Shown: positions 42,629-53,199, numbered from the stretch's first letter. The stretch is 64,000 bases of DNA from Acidimicrobiales bacterium (GCA_041394265.1 JAWKIO010000005.1:1798001-1862000); one strand, 5' to 3'. Notes: a model not told the origin generated them from the letters alone. Numbers and translations are program-made.

Positions 42629-42645
42629 CACCCGAACGGGTGACA

Positions 42646-43122
42646 TCAGCCTTCGAGCTGGATCGTGGCGGGACCGGTGGTCGACGTTCCGTTGGTGGCC
42701 TCGCCGCCGGGCACCGTGGTGTCGGTCGGCAGTCCGGCCGCAGGAATGCGCCGGGTGACCGTCTGCTCCAACGTCTCCGTCGCCTGTGTGGTGACGACCC
42801 CGGCGGAGGTCGTGGTCGTGCCCGGCGTGTCATCGAGCGTCGTTGCCGGGTCGATGGCGGTGGTCTCGGTGGTCTCGACGGTCAGCTCCTCGACCGCCTC
42901 GGGGTCGACGACGAGACCGCCCGCCTCGAAGGGATTGCGTGTCACGGGCGGCGACTGCCAGGTCGTGGCGGTGGTGGTCGACTCGTCGACCATCGCAAGC
43001 GGGCTGTCGAACGTCTCGCCCAGCACCACGTCGTTGTCTCCGCTGCCGTTCCAGAGCGTGAAGGCGGCGGCAGCCGCAGCCAGACCGAGGCCGGCCTTCA
43101 GAACGGGGGACACGGCCGCCAT
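42646..43122 (-). CDS. PilP-like pilus accessory protein
   Basis: 158 aa, weakly conserved. It begins with a membrane segment (AVSPVLKAGLGLAAAAAAFT), and then VTRNPFEAGG resembles the RDPF motif of PilP near its assembly surface. The rest is Thr/Glu-rich and probably disordered (ETTETTAIDPATTLDD). The function is inferred from position after PilM-N and PilO, with TGATG coupling to pilO. Without a secretin it may serve as a cell-wall-spanning linker. Confidence 0.55.
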   Translation of the reverse strand: MAAVSPVLKAGLGLAAAAAAFTLWNGSGDNDVVLGETFDSPLAMVDESTTTATTWQSPPVTRNPFEAGGLVVDPEAVEELTVETTETTAIDPATTLDDTPGTTTTSAGVVTTQATETLEQTVTRRIPAAGLPTDTTVPGGEATNGTSTTGPATIQLEG

Positions 43123-43721
43123 CAGCCTGCCGCCTCGAGCGTGATGCCGACGGCGGTATCGCCGACCAGTTCCGAGCGAGCGGCACCACTGCCAGGTTCG
43201 GAGAAGATCGCCACGGTCAGGTCGACGAAGAGCGCACCCGCGGCGGTGTCGGAGGTGAGGTCGACGCTTCGAACTTCGACCAGGCGGTCGGCAGTGAGGA
43301 GCCGCTCGATGAAGGACATCACTTCGGGATAGGTGCCCTGCAACGTCATCGACACACTCGTGACCTCGACCCCGGCCGACGCCGTGCTCGGCTGCTCCGC
43401 CTGGGGTGTCACCGACGAGACCACGGCATCGGACTCGTCGGCGAGCACGTCGACGAGTCGCACGAAACCGGCCACGTCGGGCGACACTGGGACGGCGACC
43501 GCCAGCTGATCCAGCTGCTCGTTCATCGCTGCCAGCTGCTCATTGGCGGCACGCGAGTTCTCGAGAACCGCCGCAAGTTGGAGCAACTCCGCGTCGCTGG
43601 CATCCCGCCGGTCCTGGAGCTCGCCTGCGGCATTGCCGGTCGGAACGACGACGGCGCCGAGCCACAACGCCGCAACGACGATCGGCGGGATGGCGCCGAC
43701 AACGATCGATCGAAGCCTCAT
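43122..43721 (-). CDS. pilO: Type IV pilus inner-membrane protein PilO
   Basis: 199 aa from ATG 43721 (ATGA overlap with the PilM-N gene). One N-terminal helix (IVVGAIPPIVVAALWLGAVV) is followed by a coiled coil (LLQLAAVLENSRAANEQLAA) and a ferredoxin-like periplasmic-type domain (VDVLADESDAVVSSVTPQAE, GTYPEVMSFIERLLTADRLV). It pairs with PilN to align the pilus motor. Confidence 0.82.
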   Translation of the reverse strand: MRLRSIVVGAIPPIVVAALWLGAVVVPTGNAAGELQDRRDASDAELLQLAAVLENSRAANEQLAAMNEQLDQLAVAVPVSPDVAGFVRLVDVLADESDAVVSSVTPQAEQPSTASAGVEVTSVSMTLQGTYPEVMSFIERLLTADRLVEVRSVDLTSDTAAGALFVDLTVAIFSEPGSGAARSELVGDTAVGITLEAAG

Positions 43722-45361
43722 TCGGCCCCTCCGGTCACCGCAACCGGGAGTGGGGCAATCGCGGTCCCGGCGACCGTTGCGGTCACCTGGAACACGGCGA
43801 CGTCCTCCTCGTCGAGTCCATACGGACCGAACGACGTGCTCACCAGTCGGACATCGCTCAGTACACCGCTGTCGTTCACCCCGTCGATCCATGCCGCGAC
43901 GCCGTCGAGGTCCGGGGCCGCTCCATCGATGGCAACGACCGACGCGTCACCTTCCTCGTCGACGACCGCGGTGATCTGCAACGACCGCAGGATCGAGTCG
44001 GCCGGCATCGCCTCGGCCAGCTGCCCGACGAGCGCCGGTACCGCGACTCGATCGGCGGCGAGTGCCTCGACCACGTGGCGACGACGTTCGATCTCGGCGG
44101 CGAGGAGACGGTCATTGCCGAAACGATCCACTTCGTCGCTGACTCGGTCGACGGCATGCTCGGCCGCCTCCACCGTCAACTCCTGCTGATCGATCGCCGC
44201 CGATCTCGACTGGAAGTTTGCGAACGCTGCCGCTGCGAGCACGGCCGCCACGGCCGATCCGACGGCGATGGCACGCTGGTCCTGGCGACGGACGCGCACC
44301 GAGGGCGGGACGAGCGACAGATCTCGCAGATGGTCACTGTGAGATGTCTGCACCAGCCGGGCGACGGCGAACGCCGTGTCGAATCGCTCGGATTGTTCGA
44401 ACGTGGGCCAGTCGCCATGTTCGAGCAGGGCGACCGATGCGTTGGGCATGGCCTCGGCGACTCGATCGAGCAGACCGGCCGCACGACTGCGTGCCCCGCA
44501 CAACACGACGTGGTCGATGGTGCGCTTGTCGATCTCGGTGGCATGGAAGTGGAGCGTGCGACGAATGCCTTCGGCCACCACGGCGACGCCGGGCGCATCG
44601 TCGCTACGGCGCGCCTCGGCACCGTGCACGCCCTGGCCACCCGTGCGAAGGTGTTCGACCTCGGCCAGTTGGCTTTCGAGCTCGTGCGAGAGTGACGCCG
44701 TGTCGCCGACGCCGGTCATCAGGACTCGGGCGAAGAGCAACCCGCCACCATCGTGCACCGACACCGTGGTGGTCGACTCGCCGATCGAGACCACCGCTCC
44801 GAGCGACGGGCCGAGCGGATCCTTGGGGAGCAGCGACACGTTGGCGGCCGGCGTGAGTTCGGCTCGTACCCAGCGGAGGCCGGCGATCTTGGCAGCCCTG
44901 GTGAAGCCCTCGATGGTCTCGCGCCGGACGGCGACGACGAGTGTCTCGATCGACGGTGCTTCGACGAGCAGACCATCGGTCTCGACGAGCGGCTGGTCGG
45001 ACACGGCGTTGAGGACGGCGTGATCGATGACGGCCTCGGCTGCGGGATAGGCGAGCACCTCGGCGATGTCGTAGGCGGCGGCTTCGGCGATGTCCTCGGC
45101 GACCGACCCAGGGAGCGACACGCGACGGATCGTCGCCGCCTCGGCCTCGATGGCCAGCGCCATGCGCTTCGACGAGAACCCGGCCGACTTCCACAGTGCT
45201 TCGAGCGCGTCGGCGAAGGCGGCGACGTCGACGACGGCCCCTTGGTCGATCACACCGGCGTCGAGCGGGACCTCACCCCAACGACGCGGCTGGTCGCGAG
45301 CGATCTCCATGCCTCGCAACACGTTGTCGTGCACGGTCACACCCACGAGGGATCGCGCCAT
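43718..45361 (-). CDS. PilM-PilN fusion protein
   Basis: 547 aa combining two normally separate pilus proteins. Residues about 1-340 are the actin-like PilM (SLVGVTVHDNVLRGMEIARD, GAVVSIGESTTTVSVHDGGG, DHVVLCGARSRAAGLLDRVA). PilM usually binds PilN's cytoplasmic tail; here a basic linker (VRVRRQDQRAIAVG) leads straight into a membrane helix (SAVAAVLAAAAFANF), a coiled coil and the PilN-type domain (AMPADSILRSLQITAVVDEE). The fusion makes the PilM:PilN ratio fixed at 1:1. First gene of its operon, with a conserved promoter-like element upstream. Confidence 0.85.
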   Translation of the reverse strand: MARSLVGVTVHDNVLRGMEIARDQPRRWGEVPLDAGVIDQGAVVDVAAFADALEALWKSAGFSSKRMALAIEAEAATIRRVSLPGSVAEDIAEAAAYDIAEVLAYPAAEAVIDHAVLNAVSDQPLVETDGLLVEAPSIETLVVAVRRETIEGFTRAAKIAGLRWVRAELTPAANVSLLPKDPLGPSLGAVVSIGESTTTVSVHDGGGLLFARVLMTGVGDTASLSHELESQLAEVEHLRTGGQGVHGAEARRSDDAPGVAVVAEGIRRTLHFHATEIDKRTIDHVVLCGARSRAAGLLDRVAEAMPNASVALLEHGDWPTFEQSERFDTAFAVARLVQTSHSDHLRDLSLVPPSVRVRRQDQRAIAVGSAVAAVLAAAAFANFQSRSAAIDQQELTVEAAEHAVDRVSDEVDRFGNDRLLAAEIERRRHVVEALAADRVAVPALVGQLAEAMPADSILRSLQITAVVDEEGDASVVAIDGAAPDLDGVAAWIDGVNDSGVLSDVRLVSTSFGPYGLDEEDVAVFQVTATVAGTAIAPLPVAVTGGAE

Positions 45362-45406
45362 CAGATCCGATCCTCTCTCGTCGTCGACAGTGCGTTCATC
45401 GAGACA

Positions 45407-45438
45407 CCATCGGATGAAGGGTGTCGCTGTTTAGACAA
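45407..45438 (-). promoter_or_regulatory. Bipartite promoter-like element upstream of pilM-N
   Basis: On the minus strand TTGTCTAAACAGCG, 10 nt, then TCCGATGG. Read as TAAACAGC-N11-TCCGATGG it has the geometry of sigma-28 (FliA/WhiG) promoters, consensus TAAA-N4-N11-GCCGATAA. The -10 part ends 45 bp before the start codon. The same element is at 49927-49958. Confidence 0.5.
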
Positions 45439-45484
45439 TCATCGTCAAACGACTTTCGCAGTGGCACCACCTGCCGAGACTCTC

Positions 45485-45997
45485 ATGGTGCCTTTCCGTT
45501 CCGCCGCGCCGCCGACGCGACCGACCCGCGACGCCTCGGGCGGTTTCACCGTGACAGAGATGCTGGTGGCGATGATGCTGCTGACCATCGGTGCGCTCGC
45601 CTTATACCACTCGATGTCGGCATCGGGCACGCTCGCCGAGAATGGCGACCGGCATGCGACAGCCACCCGTCTCGCTGCCTCCGAGCTCGAGAAGGCCCGG
45701 GCACTGCCGTACACGAGCGTTGCCATGAAGGTCGCAACCGCCGGCGCGACCTACTTCGAGGGCGCCACGCAGGTCACCGATGCGACCAACGGCCGGATCC
45801 TCCCCACGTCGTCGAAGCCATTGGGAGGCGTGACCTACGAGATCGAACGGTACGTGACCTGGCGCTCGGCCACGGTGAACGGCACGCCGGTCAGCCAGGC
45901 CTTCAAGCAGGTGACGGTGATCGTCGCCTGGACCGACGCCGCGGGCTCGCACGATGTTCGATCCTCGACTGCGCTGTCACGGACGACCTCGCCGTGA
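45485..45997 (+). CDS. Type IV pseudopilin, PilV-like
   Basis: 170 aa from ATG 45485. A class III signal peptide is cleaved before Phe in SGGFTVTEMLVAMMLLTIGA, leaving the N-methylated Phe, Glu5 and a hydrophobic stalk. The head has LAASELEKARALPYTSVAMK and repeated beta strands up to VAWTDAAGSHDVRSS, as in PilV/FimT minor pilins that bridge to a DNA- or adhesion-related tip. First gene of a four-gene plus-strand operon. Confidence 0.82.
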   Translation: MVPFRSAAPPTRPTRDASGGFTVTEMLVAMMLLTIGALALYHSMSASGTLAENGDRHATATRLAASELEKARALPYTSVAMKVATAGATYFEGATQVTDATNGRILPTSSKPLGGVTYEIERYVTWRSATVNGTPVSQAFKQVTVIVAWTDAAGSHDVRSSTALSRTTSP

Positions 45998-46545
45998 GGA
46001 GCGGTCACCCCTCACGAGAGGCCGGTTTCACGGTCGTCGAGATGCTCGTCGCCGTCTCGATCATGGTGATGGTCACCATCCCGATCCTGATGGTGTTGCA
46101 GAGCTCGACCGCCACCGAAGCGGCCCAGACCGCACGGATCGACGCCGATCTCGCAGGCAACGTCGCCGCTGAACGCCTCAGTGCCGACATCCGCTCGGCG
46201 ACCACCATCCGGATCACCACTGCGAACGTGCTCGAGCTGGGCATCATCGACACCTCCGGCACCACCGCCGCCGTGACGTGGAAGCGCGACAACACCGACC
46301 TGGTGCGGACGTCGACCATCGGCGCACAGACGACCGTCACGGCCGTGCTCGACGATCTGTCGACCACACTGCCGGCGACGCCGTTCAAGGCCTACGACCA
46401 GTCGGGCAACCGCATCCTCACCACCAGCGTGAACTGCCCGGGCTACATCAGCGTCGACATCGAGCGCGTGACGACCCTGGGGACCGATCATCTGGCCTTC
46501 GACGTCGCCAGCCGCAGCCTCAACGGAGGTACGGCGACATGTTGA
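45994..46545 (+). CDS. Type IV pseudopilin, PilW-like
   Basis: 183 aa from GTG 45994 overlapping the previous stop (GTGA). The prepilin motif is EAGFTVVEMLVAVSIMVMVT with cleavage after Gly. The head domain has AAERLSADIRSATTIRITTA and VTWKRDNTDLVRTSTIGAQT, a typical minor-pilin beta-sheet, and two Cys near the C-terminus (NCPGY and the final TATC) that may form a disulfide. Confidence 0.82.
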   Translation: MRSGHPSREAGFTVVEMLVAVSIMVMVTIPILMVLQSSTATEAAQTARIDADLAGNVAAERLSADIRSATTIRITTANVLELGIIDTSGTTAAVTWKRDNTDLVRTSTIGAQTTVTAVLDDLSTTLPATPFKAYDQSGNRILTTSVNCPGYISVDIERVTTLGTDHLAFDVASRSLNGGTATC

Positions 46546-47708
46546 ACACGCGCCATCTCCCGGTTGCCACCGCGACGTCGGACCCTCGAGACGACCGACC
46601 CGGCGAGCGCGGTTCGGTGGTCATGTCGATGCTCGTGCTCATGGTCATCGGGCTGCTCGTTGCGTCGATGTTCACCTACAGCCAGGCGAGCGCTCGAGGC
46701 TCGATGCGGCTCGAGGTCCAGCGTTCGGTCACCGACGGGTTGGACGCGGCGATGGCCAACGCCATGAGCAGGATCGAACTCGGTGAGAACGCCAGCTTCA
46801 CCGGCTCCGGCTCGATCGACCAGGTCCAGTTCACCTACACCGCGACCAGAACCGCGACCCTTGCGTGGACCGTCGAGGCGAGCGCCACCCGCACGACCAC
46901 CGCAACCGGGACCATCGAGCGGGCGGCGTCCGCATCGGTCACGGGTACCTATCGCGGCAGCTCGCCGTATGCGCTGTTCACCAAGACCGCGCTGTCGATC
47001 ACGAACAACAACTTTGCACTGTCCGAACCGATCGGCAGCAACGGCGCCATCAGCGTCTCGGGCAACGCCTCGTCGCTGGCCTTCCACACCTTCGTCCCGT
47101 CGGGATCGTGCACCGGGTGCACCAACGCCACTTCGCAGTCGCCCACCTGGCCGACGACGGAGCCCGCCACGCCGAGCAACACCCGCAGCTGCCCGCTGGC
47201 CGTCCTGACCGACGAGTACGGACGACAGAGCAACGTCTATGGATTCCTGGGAACACTCGACGGCAAGAACGGGCAGCCGTATCGGTGCACGTTCCGGACC
47301 GACAACCCCTACTTCGGCCACTATCCGGCGATCATCTACCAGACGATCAACATCATCAATCCGCCCCTCGTCATCCACATCGACTCGAAGGTCACGCTCT
47401 GGTTCCTCCGTGCGAACGTGAATACGGGCGGTGATCCCCGCAACTTCACCGTCCAGGCCGTCGGTGGGCCGACGAGTGGCAGCGGCTTCGAATACGGCCG
47501 ATTCTGGGACGACGGCACGAAGCTCACCGGCGTCATCAACGCGCCGTCGCGTGAGGTGCGAGTCGACACCGGCATCGACGTCACCGGTCGCATGATGGTG
47601 GGGTCGCTGACCTTCTCTGCGAACTCGCTGAAGGTCACTGCGGATTCGCGTGTCGTCGACGCCACGATCGACTGGACGAGTTCGTCGTGGCACGCGGTCG
47701 CACCGTGA
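46539..47708 (+). CDS. Pilus-associated protein, PilX/PilY-context, unknown head
   Basis: 389 aa from ATG 46539 (GGAGG about 10 bp upstream), overlapping the previous stop. One N-terminal helix (RGSVVMSMLVLMVIGLLVAS) without the canonical GFT-E motif resembles PilX-type minor pilins. A large, Thr/Ser-rich beta head follows with NNNFALSEPIGSNGAISVSG and CTGCTN (possible disulfide). The late region (SREVRVDTGIDVTGRMMVGS) looks like a beta-helix or bactofilin-like repeat. It may be the surface or tip adhesin. Confidence 0.65.
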   Translation: MLNTRHLPVATATSDPRDDRPGERGSVVMSMLVLMVIGLLVASMFTYSQASARGSMRLEVQRSVTDGLDAAMANAMSRIELGENASFTGSGSIDQVQFTYTATRTATLAWTVEASATRTTTATGTIERAASASVTGTYRGSSPYALFTKTALSITNNNFALSEPIGSNGAISVSGNASSLAFHTFVPSGSCTGCTNATSQSPTWPTTEPATPSNTRSCPLAVLTDEYGRQSNVYGFLGTLDGKNGQPYRCTFRTDNPYFGHYPAIIYQTINIINPPLVIHIDSKVTLWFLRANVNTGGDPRNFTVQAVGGPTSGSGFEYGRFWDDGTKLTGVINAPSREVRVDTGIDVTGRMMVGSLTFSANSLKVTADSRVVDATIDWTSSSWHAVAP

Positions 47709-48208
47709 GCTTCCTCCATTCCTACGGTCCGCTCCTCATGACCGCCCCCGTCTTGGTCATGATCGCCGACGTCGACCGCCGAACACAGCGGATCCCCGAT
47801 CGGCTCTCGTTGATCGCCCTCGCCGTGTCCGCCGTCTCGATCACGATCTTCACGATCGATGGCGGACACTCGAACGACGCAGCAAGTGCCGGGATTGGGG
47901 CCCTCCTGCTCACGCTGATCCTCGGTGCGCTCCACATGGTCCGGCCGGATGGACTGGGCATGGGCGACGTGAAGCTGGCGATCACGCTGGGGTTGCTGCT
48001 CGGCTGGACCCGGGCGGGCGTGCTCGAGGTCGCACTCTTGGTGGCGTGGTGTCTGATGATCGCGAGCGCGATCGGTCTCGTCGGCGTTGCGCTCGTGACT
48101 CGCCGTCGCGGCGTGTCAACCCGCGGCGTACGCGTACCGTTCGGACCATCGTTGTGCGCAGGAGCCGTGCTCGTGACGCTGCTCGGTCCGTCGCTGATCC
48201 TGACCTGA
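47705..48208 (+). CDS. Prepilin peptidase, short A24 form
   Basis: 167 aa from GTG 47705 (GTGA overlap; GTG 47687 possible). The two catalytic aspartates of the A24 family are in IADVDRRTQRIPDRLS and MGDVKLAITL (GxGDxK). About five helices are seen. It lacks the N-terminal cysteine-containing N-methyltransferase domain of PilD, so it may cleave but not methylate, or methylation is done elsewhere. It processes the pilins of this locus. Convergent with pilB. Confidence 0.88.
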   Translation: MSFLHSYGPLLMTAPVLVMIADVDRRTQRIPDRLSLIALAVSAVSITIFTIDGGHSNDAASAGIGALLLTLILGALHMVRPDGLGMGDVKLAITLGLLLGWTRAGVLEVALLVAWCLMIASAIGLVGVALVTRRRGVSTRGVRVPFGPSLCAGAVLVTLLGPSLILT

Positions 48209-48219
48209 CCGACAATGCG

Positions 48220-49920
48220 TCAGGTCGTGACGCGGAACAGTTCCTGCATGGTCGTCAGACCCTGCGACACCTTGATGAGACCGTCGGCGCGCAGGGAGAT
48301 CATGCCCTGCGACAGTGCGAGGCGATGCACGTCCTCGGCGCTCCTGCGTTCGAGGATTGCCGCCCGCAGTTCGTCGGTGATGGTCATCACCTCGTGGATC
48401 GCGAACCGGCCCTGGTAGCCGGTGCCGCTGCACGCCTCACAACCGGCGGCCTCGTAGACCGTGACCGTCCGCGAGGTGTCGATCCCGAGTCCGTCCAGAT
48501 TGCTGACACCCAGCTTCTCGAGCGTGCTCGTGCGAGGTGTCTTGCACCGATCACACAGTCGGCGGGCCAACCGCTGGGCGACGACGGCCGTCAACGCCGA
48601 CGTGACGAGGAACGGTTCGACGCCCATTTCGATCAGGCGCATCGGCGTGGCGGCGGCGTTGTTCGTGTGCAAGGTCGACAACACGAGGTGGCCGGTGAGC
48701 GACGCCTCGACGGCAATCGTTGCCGTCTCGGCATCTCGGATCTCGCCGACGAGCATGATGTCGGGATCGGCCCGCAGGAACGACCGCAGCGCCCGAGCGA
48801 AGGTCATGCCCGCCTTGTTGTTCACCTGCACCTGCTTGATCCCGTCGATCTTGTACTCGACAGGGTCCTCGGCCGTGATGATGTTGCGGGTCGGGTCCTT
48901 GAGCGCCTCGAGCGCGCCGTACAGGGTGGTCGACTTGCCCGAGCCCGTCGGGCCGGTCACGAGGATTGCCCCCCAGGGCCGTTCGTAGGCTGCCTTGAAG
49001 CGGGCGAGCTGCATCGGCAAGAAGCCCATGTTGTCGATCGAGATCGCCTCGTTGCCGCTGCGGAGGATTCGCAGCACGGCCGCCTCGCCGTAGATCGTGG
49101 GGATGGTGGCGACACGGATGTCCACCGGCTGACCGCCGACGACGGTCGACATCCGCCCGTCCTGCGCGATGCGGCGCTCGGCGATGTCGATCTCGGCCAT
49201 GACCTTGACGCGGCTGATGATGCCGGCCTGCAGCGATCGCGGCGGCGTCATCGCCTCGTGGAGCACGCCGTCGACTCGGAACCGGACTCGCAGGTCGTTC
49301 TTCCCCGGCTCGATGTGGATGTCGGAGGCTCGTTCCTGCACCGCCTTCGAGAGCAACAGGTCGACGAACGCCACGATCGGCGCGCGCTCCTCGTTGACCT
49401 CGGTGACCACGACCTCCTCGGGGGCCGGCTCGCTGTCACCGACGGCGGCCTGGATCGCCTCCTGGACGCGGGAGTCGCTCAATCCCAGACGGGCGATCGC
49501 CGCCATGATCTGTTCGCTGTCGGCCATGACCGGCAGCACCGGTCGCCGCAGGGCATCACGAATGTCGTCGAGCGCCAGGACGTCGACCGGGTTGGCCATG
49601 GCGACCACGATCTTGCCATCGCGGTGCCAGACCGGGAGCGCGCGGTGGTGGCGAGCCAGCTGCGGAGGGATCTGCTGGGCGAGGTCGAGGTCGATCTTGC
49701 GTTCGGCGAGGTCGACGAACTCGAGCTCGAACTGCGCCGCCAGTGCGCGCAGGAGGTCACGAGGCTTGACGATGCCCTCGGAGAGCAGAACGTCACCGAG
49801 CTTCTTGCCGGTGGATCGTTGCAGATCGAGCGCGCGACTGACATCGTCATCGCTGACGATGCCAAGCTCCACGAGGATCTCGCCGATACGGCGCCGGGTT
49901 CCCACCGGACGACTGGTCAC
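48220..49920 (-). CDS. pilB: Type IV pilus assembly ATPase PilB/GspE
   Basis: 566 aa from GTG 49920. The MshEN-like N-domain (RIGEILVELGIVSDDDVSRA, then STGKKLGDVLLSEG) is a common cyclic-di-GMP-binding fold in this family. The ATPase core has Walker A VTGPTGSGKSTTLYGAL, the Asp box, Walker B LVGEIRDAETATIAVEASLT and the His box STLHTNNAAAT. A zinc module has CDRC and CEACSGTGYQGR. It powers pilus extension. The start may be leaderless, since the promoter-like element ends 6 bp before it. Confidence 0.93.
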   Translation of the reverse strand: MTSRPVGTRRRIGEILVELGIVSDDDVSRALDLQRSTGKKLGDVLLSEGIVKPRDLLRALAAQFELEFVDLAERKIDLDLAQQIPPQLARHHRALPVWHRDGKIVVAMANPVDVLALDDIRDALRRPVLPVMADSEQIMAAIARLGLSDSRVQEAIQAAVGDSEPAPEEVVVTEVNEERAPIVAFVDLLLSKAVQERASDIHIEPGKNDLRVRFRVDGVLHEAMTPPRSLQAGIISRVKVMAEIDIAERRIAQDGRMSTVVGGQPVDIRVATIPTIYGEAAVLRILRSGNEAISIDNMGFLPMQLARFKAAYERPWGAILVTGPTGSGKSTTLYGALEALKDPTRNIITAEDPVEYKIDGIKQVQVNNKAGMTFARALRSFLRADPDIMLVGEIRDAETATIAVEASLTGHLVLSTLHTNNAAATPMRLIEMGVEPFLVTSALTAVVAQRLARRLCDRCKTPRTSTLEKLGVSNLDGLGIDTSRTVTVYEAAGCEACSGTGYQGRFAIHEVMTITDELRAAILERRSAEDVHRLALSQGMISLRADGLIKVSQGLTTMQELFRVTT

Positions 49921-49926
49921 GGGTCT

Positions 49927-49958
49927 CCATCGGACAGTCGGTCGCGCTGTTGAGACAA
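49927..49958 (-). promoter_or_regulatory. Bipartite promoter-like element upstream of pilB
   Basis: On the minus strand TTGTCTCAACAGCG, 10 nt, then TCCGATGG: 21 of 22 fixed bases match the pilM-N element at identical spacing, while the intervening bases differ. As a sigma-28-like promoter it would start transcription at or next to the GTG of pilB. Confidence 0.5.
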
Positions 49959-50025
49959 CCACCCAAAAGCTTGTAGGAGCCTGCTCATCCTCACACTTGC
50001 GGGACCGGTTCCGAAGCTCCGCTCC

Positions 50026-51245
<1,220 letters not shown>

Positions 51246-51249
<4 letters not shown>

Positions 51250-52604
51250 CTTCGACGATCCTCGACACCGAAACACCGACCGAGTCGACGACGCCGGGCG
51301 CACCGCGCACGGCCCCTCGTCGCCGACGCCGCGCCGTCGGCACGCCGACACCGACCGCGGCACCGCCGTCCGGGACAGGCCGTCCGCTCGAGACCTTCGA
51401 CTACGTCGCCGTTGACAACAACGGCCAGCGGGTCAGCGGGCAGCTCACCGCCGCGTCGCCACGTGAGGCGATCGATCGCATCCGGCGACAGCAACTCCGA
51501 CCGGTCCGACTGCGCACGTCACGAACCTCGCTGTTCCAACGTGAGTTCTCGATCCCCGGCATCGGGGCGACCGTCAAGCCACGCGAACTCGCCGCCTTCA
51601 CGCGTCAGTTCGCAACGATGGTCGGGGCCGGCATACCCCTGATCCGCTCCCTCACGGTGCTGGCCCAACAGAACGACAACCCGATCATGGTGCGAGTGCT
51701 CGAACAGGTTCGTTTCGATGTGGAAGCCGGGGACTCGCTCAGTCGGTCGATCACCCGACACCCGCGCGTGTTCGACCATCTCTACTGCTCGATGGTCGCC
51801 GCTGGTGAGGAGTCGGGAGCCCTCGAGGAGGTGCTCCGCCAGCTCGCCACCTCGCAGGAACGCGCAGTGCTGGTTCGTCAGAAGATCCGCTCGGCCATGT
51901 CGTACCCGACCGCCGTCCTGGTGATGGTGACGGGCGTGATCGCCGTGATGCTCCGCTTCGTGGTGCCTCGTTTCGCCACGATCTACACCGATCTCGGCGG
52001 CACACTTCCCCTGCCGACCCGGATCCTCGTTGCCGCATCGGATCTCGTGGTCCGCCGATCGGTTCCGCTGGTCCTCGTCATCACGCTGATGGTCTTCGCC
52101 TTCCGACGCTGGAAGCGCAGCGATGACGGCCGTTTCCGCTGGGACTCGCTCAAGCTACGCCTCCCCCTGCTCGGCGGGCTGATCCACAAGACGGTGCTCG
52201 CTCGCTTCGGTCGGACCATGGCGGTCCTCACCTCTGCTGGCGTTCCGGTGCTCGACACCTTTGCCATTGCCTCCCAGACCGTCGGCAACGCCGCGGTGAC
52301 CCGTGCCCTCGAACGGGTGCGAGACGCCATCCAGCGAGGCGAGCCGATCGGACCGACCATGCTCGCCGAGCCGCTCTTCCCAGGCACGATGGTGCAGCTC
52401 ATCAGCGTCGGCGAGGAGTCGGGTTCGCTCGATCAGATGTTCTCGATCGTCGGCGACACCTACGAAGAAGAAGTGGCGGCCGCCGTCGACGGCTTCTCGT
52501 CGCTCATCGAGCCACTCCTGATGGGACTCATCGGGCTCGTCGTCGGCGGCATGGTGATCTCGCTGTACCTGCCGATGTTCCGCATCATCGACTTCGTCCA
52601 GTAG
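51246..52604 (+). CDS. pilC: Type IV pilus platform protein PilC
   Basis: 452 aa from ATG 51246 (ATGA overlap with pilT). A basic, disordered N-terminus (APRTAPRRRRRAVGTPTPTA) and a short beta domain precede two T2SSF repeats, each with helices: ELAAFTRQFATMVGAGIPLI and FGRTMAVLTSAGVPVLDTFA. Gly-rich EESGALEEVL and EESGSLDQMF mark equivalent loops. Three membrane helices are clear, including VLVMVTGVIAVMLRFVVPRF and LLMGLIGLVVGGMVISLYLP. It is the rotor between ATPases and pilin. Confidence 0.92.
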
Positions 52605-52725
52605 GTCGAGTCGGCTGCACCTCAGGGGGCGATCAGCCGAAGACGAATTTTCTTGATCTTGGCCTCACACCCCCGAGACCCCTTCCGAGACTCCTCGGGA
52701 ACAGCTCCCGCCAAAGGACGAACGA

Positions 52726-53199
52726 ATGCAGCCTCAAACGAATCGAACCGAGAAACACGACGGTGAAGATGGCTTCACCCTCATCGAGGTGATGGTGGTC
52801 GTCCTGATCATCGGCATCCTCCTCGCCATCGGCGTGCCCACCTTCCTCGGTGCGCGGACCCGGGCCCAGGATCGGGCCGCCCAGACGTCGCTGCGTATCG
52901 CCCAGAGCTCCTCCATGGTGATCTTCACCGACAACGCCGACCTCACGCAGGCCACGACCACGAACCTGTCGGCCAGCGAGCCGGGCATCACCTGGGTCGA
53001 TGCCGTGACCGCTTCTGCCGCCCCGACCACCGTGAGTGTGCTCCCCGACGCGGCCACCGACTGGTACGGCGCTGCGATGTCGGCCTCCGGCACCTGCTTC
53101 ACGATCCACGTGGATGCCGCCGGTGCGGTCGAGTACGGCCAGACCACCAACGCCTGTACCGGCACCCAGGCCAAGTCGCCGACCTCGGCCGGCTGGTAG
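52726..53199 (+). CDS. pilA: Major type IV pilin PilA
   Basis: 157 aa. The prepilin signature is textbook: EDGFTLIEVMVVVLIIGILL with peptidase cleavage after Gly and Glu at position 5. The head is short, Ala/Thr-rich, with two Cys in SGTCFTIHV and NACTGTQ that probably make the C-terminal disulfide loop. A 121-bp leader with GGACGAACG just before the ATG separates it from pilC, suggesting its own promoter for high expression. Confidence 0.9.
   Translation: MQPQTNRTEKHDGEDGFTLIEVMVVVLIIGILLAIGVPTFLGARTRAQDRAAQTSLRIAQSSSMVIFTDNADLTQATTTNLSASEPGITWVDAVTASAAPTTVSVLPDAATDWYGAAMSASGTCFTIHVDAAGAVEYGQTTNACTGTQAKSPTSAGW

Noticed and set aside
47650..49953. 767-codon plus-strand frame opposite pilB
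   Set aside because: It is antisense to a gene with intact Walker motifs and zinc cysteines; its composition is Asp/Arg/His-rich, as expected for an antisense frame.
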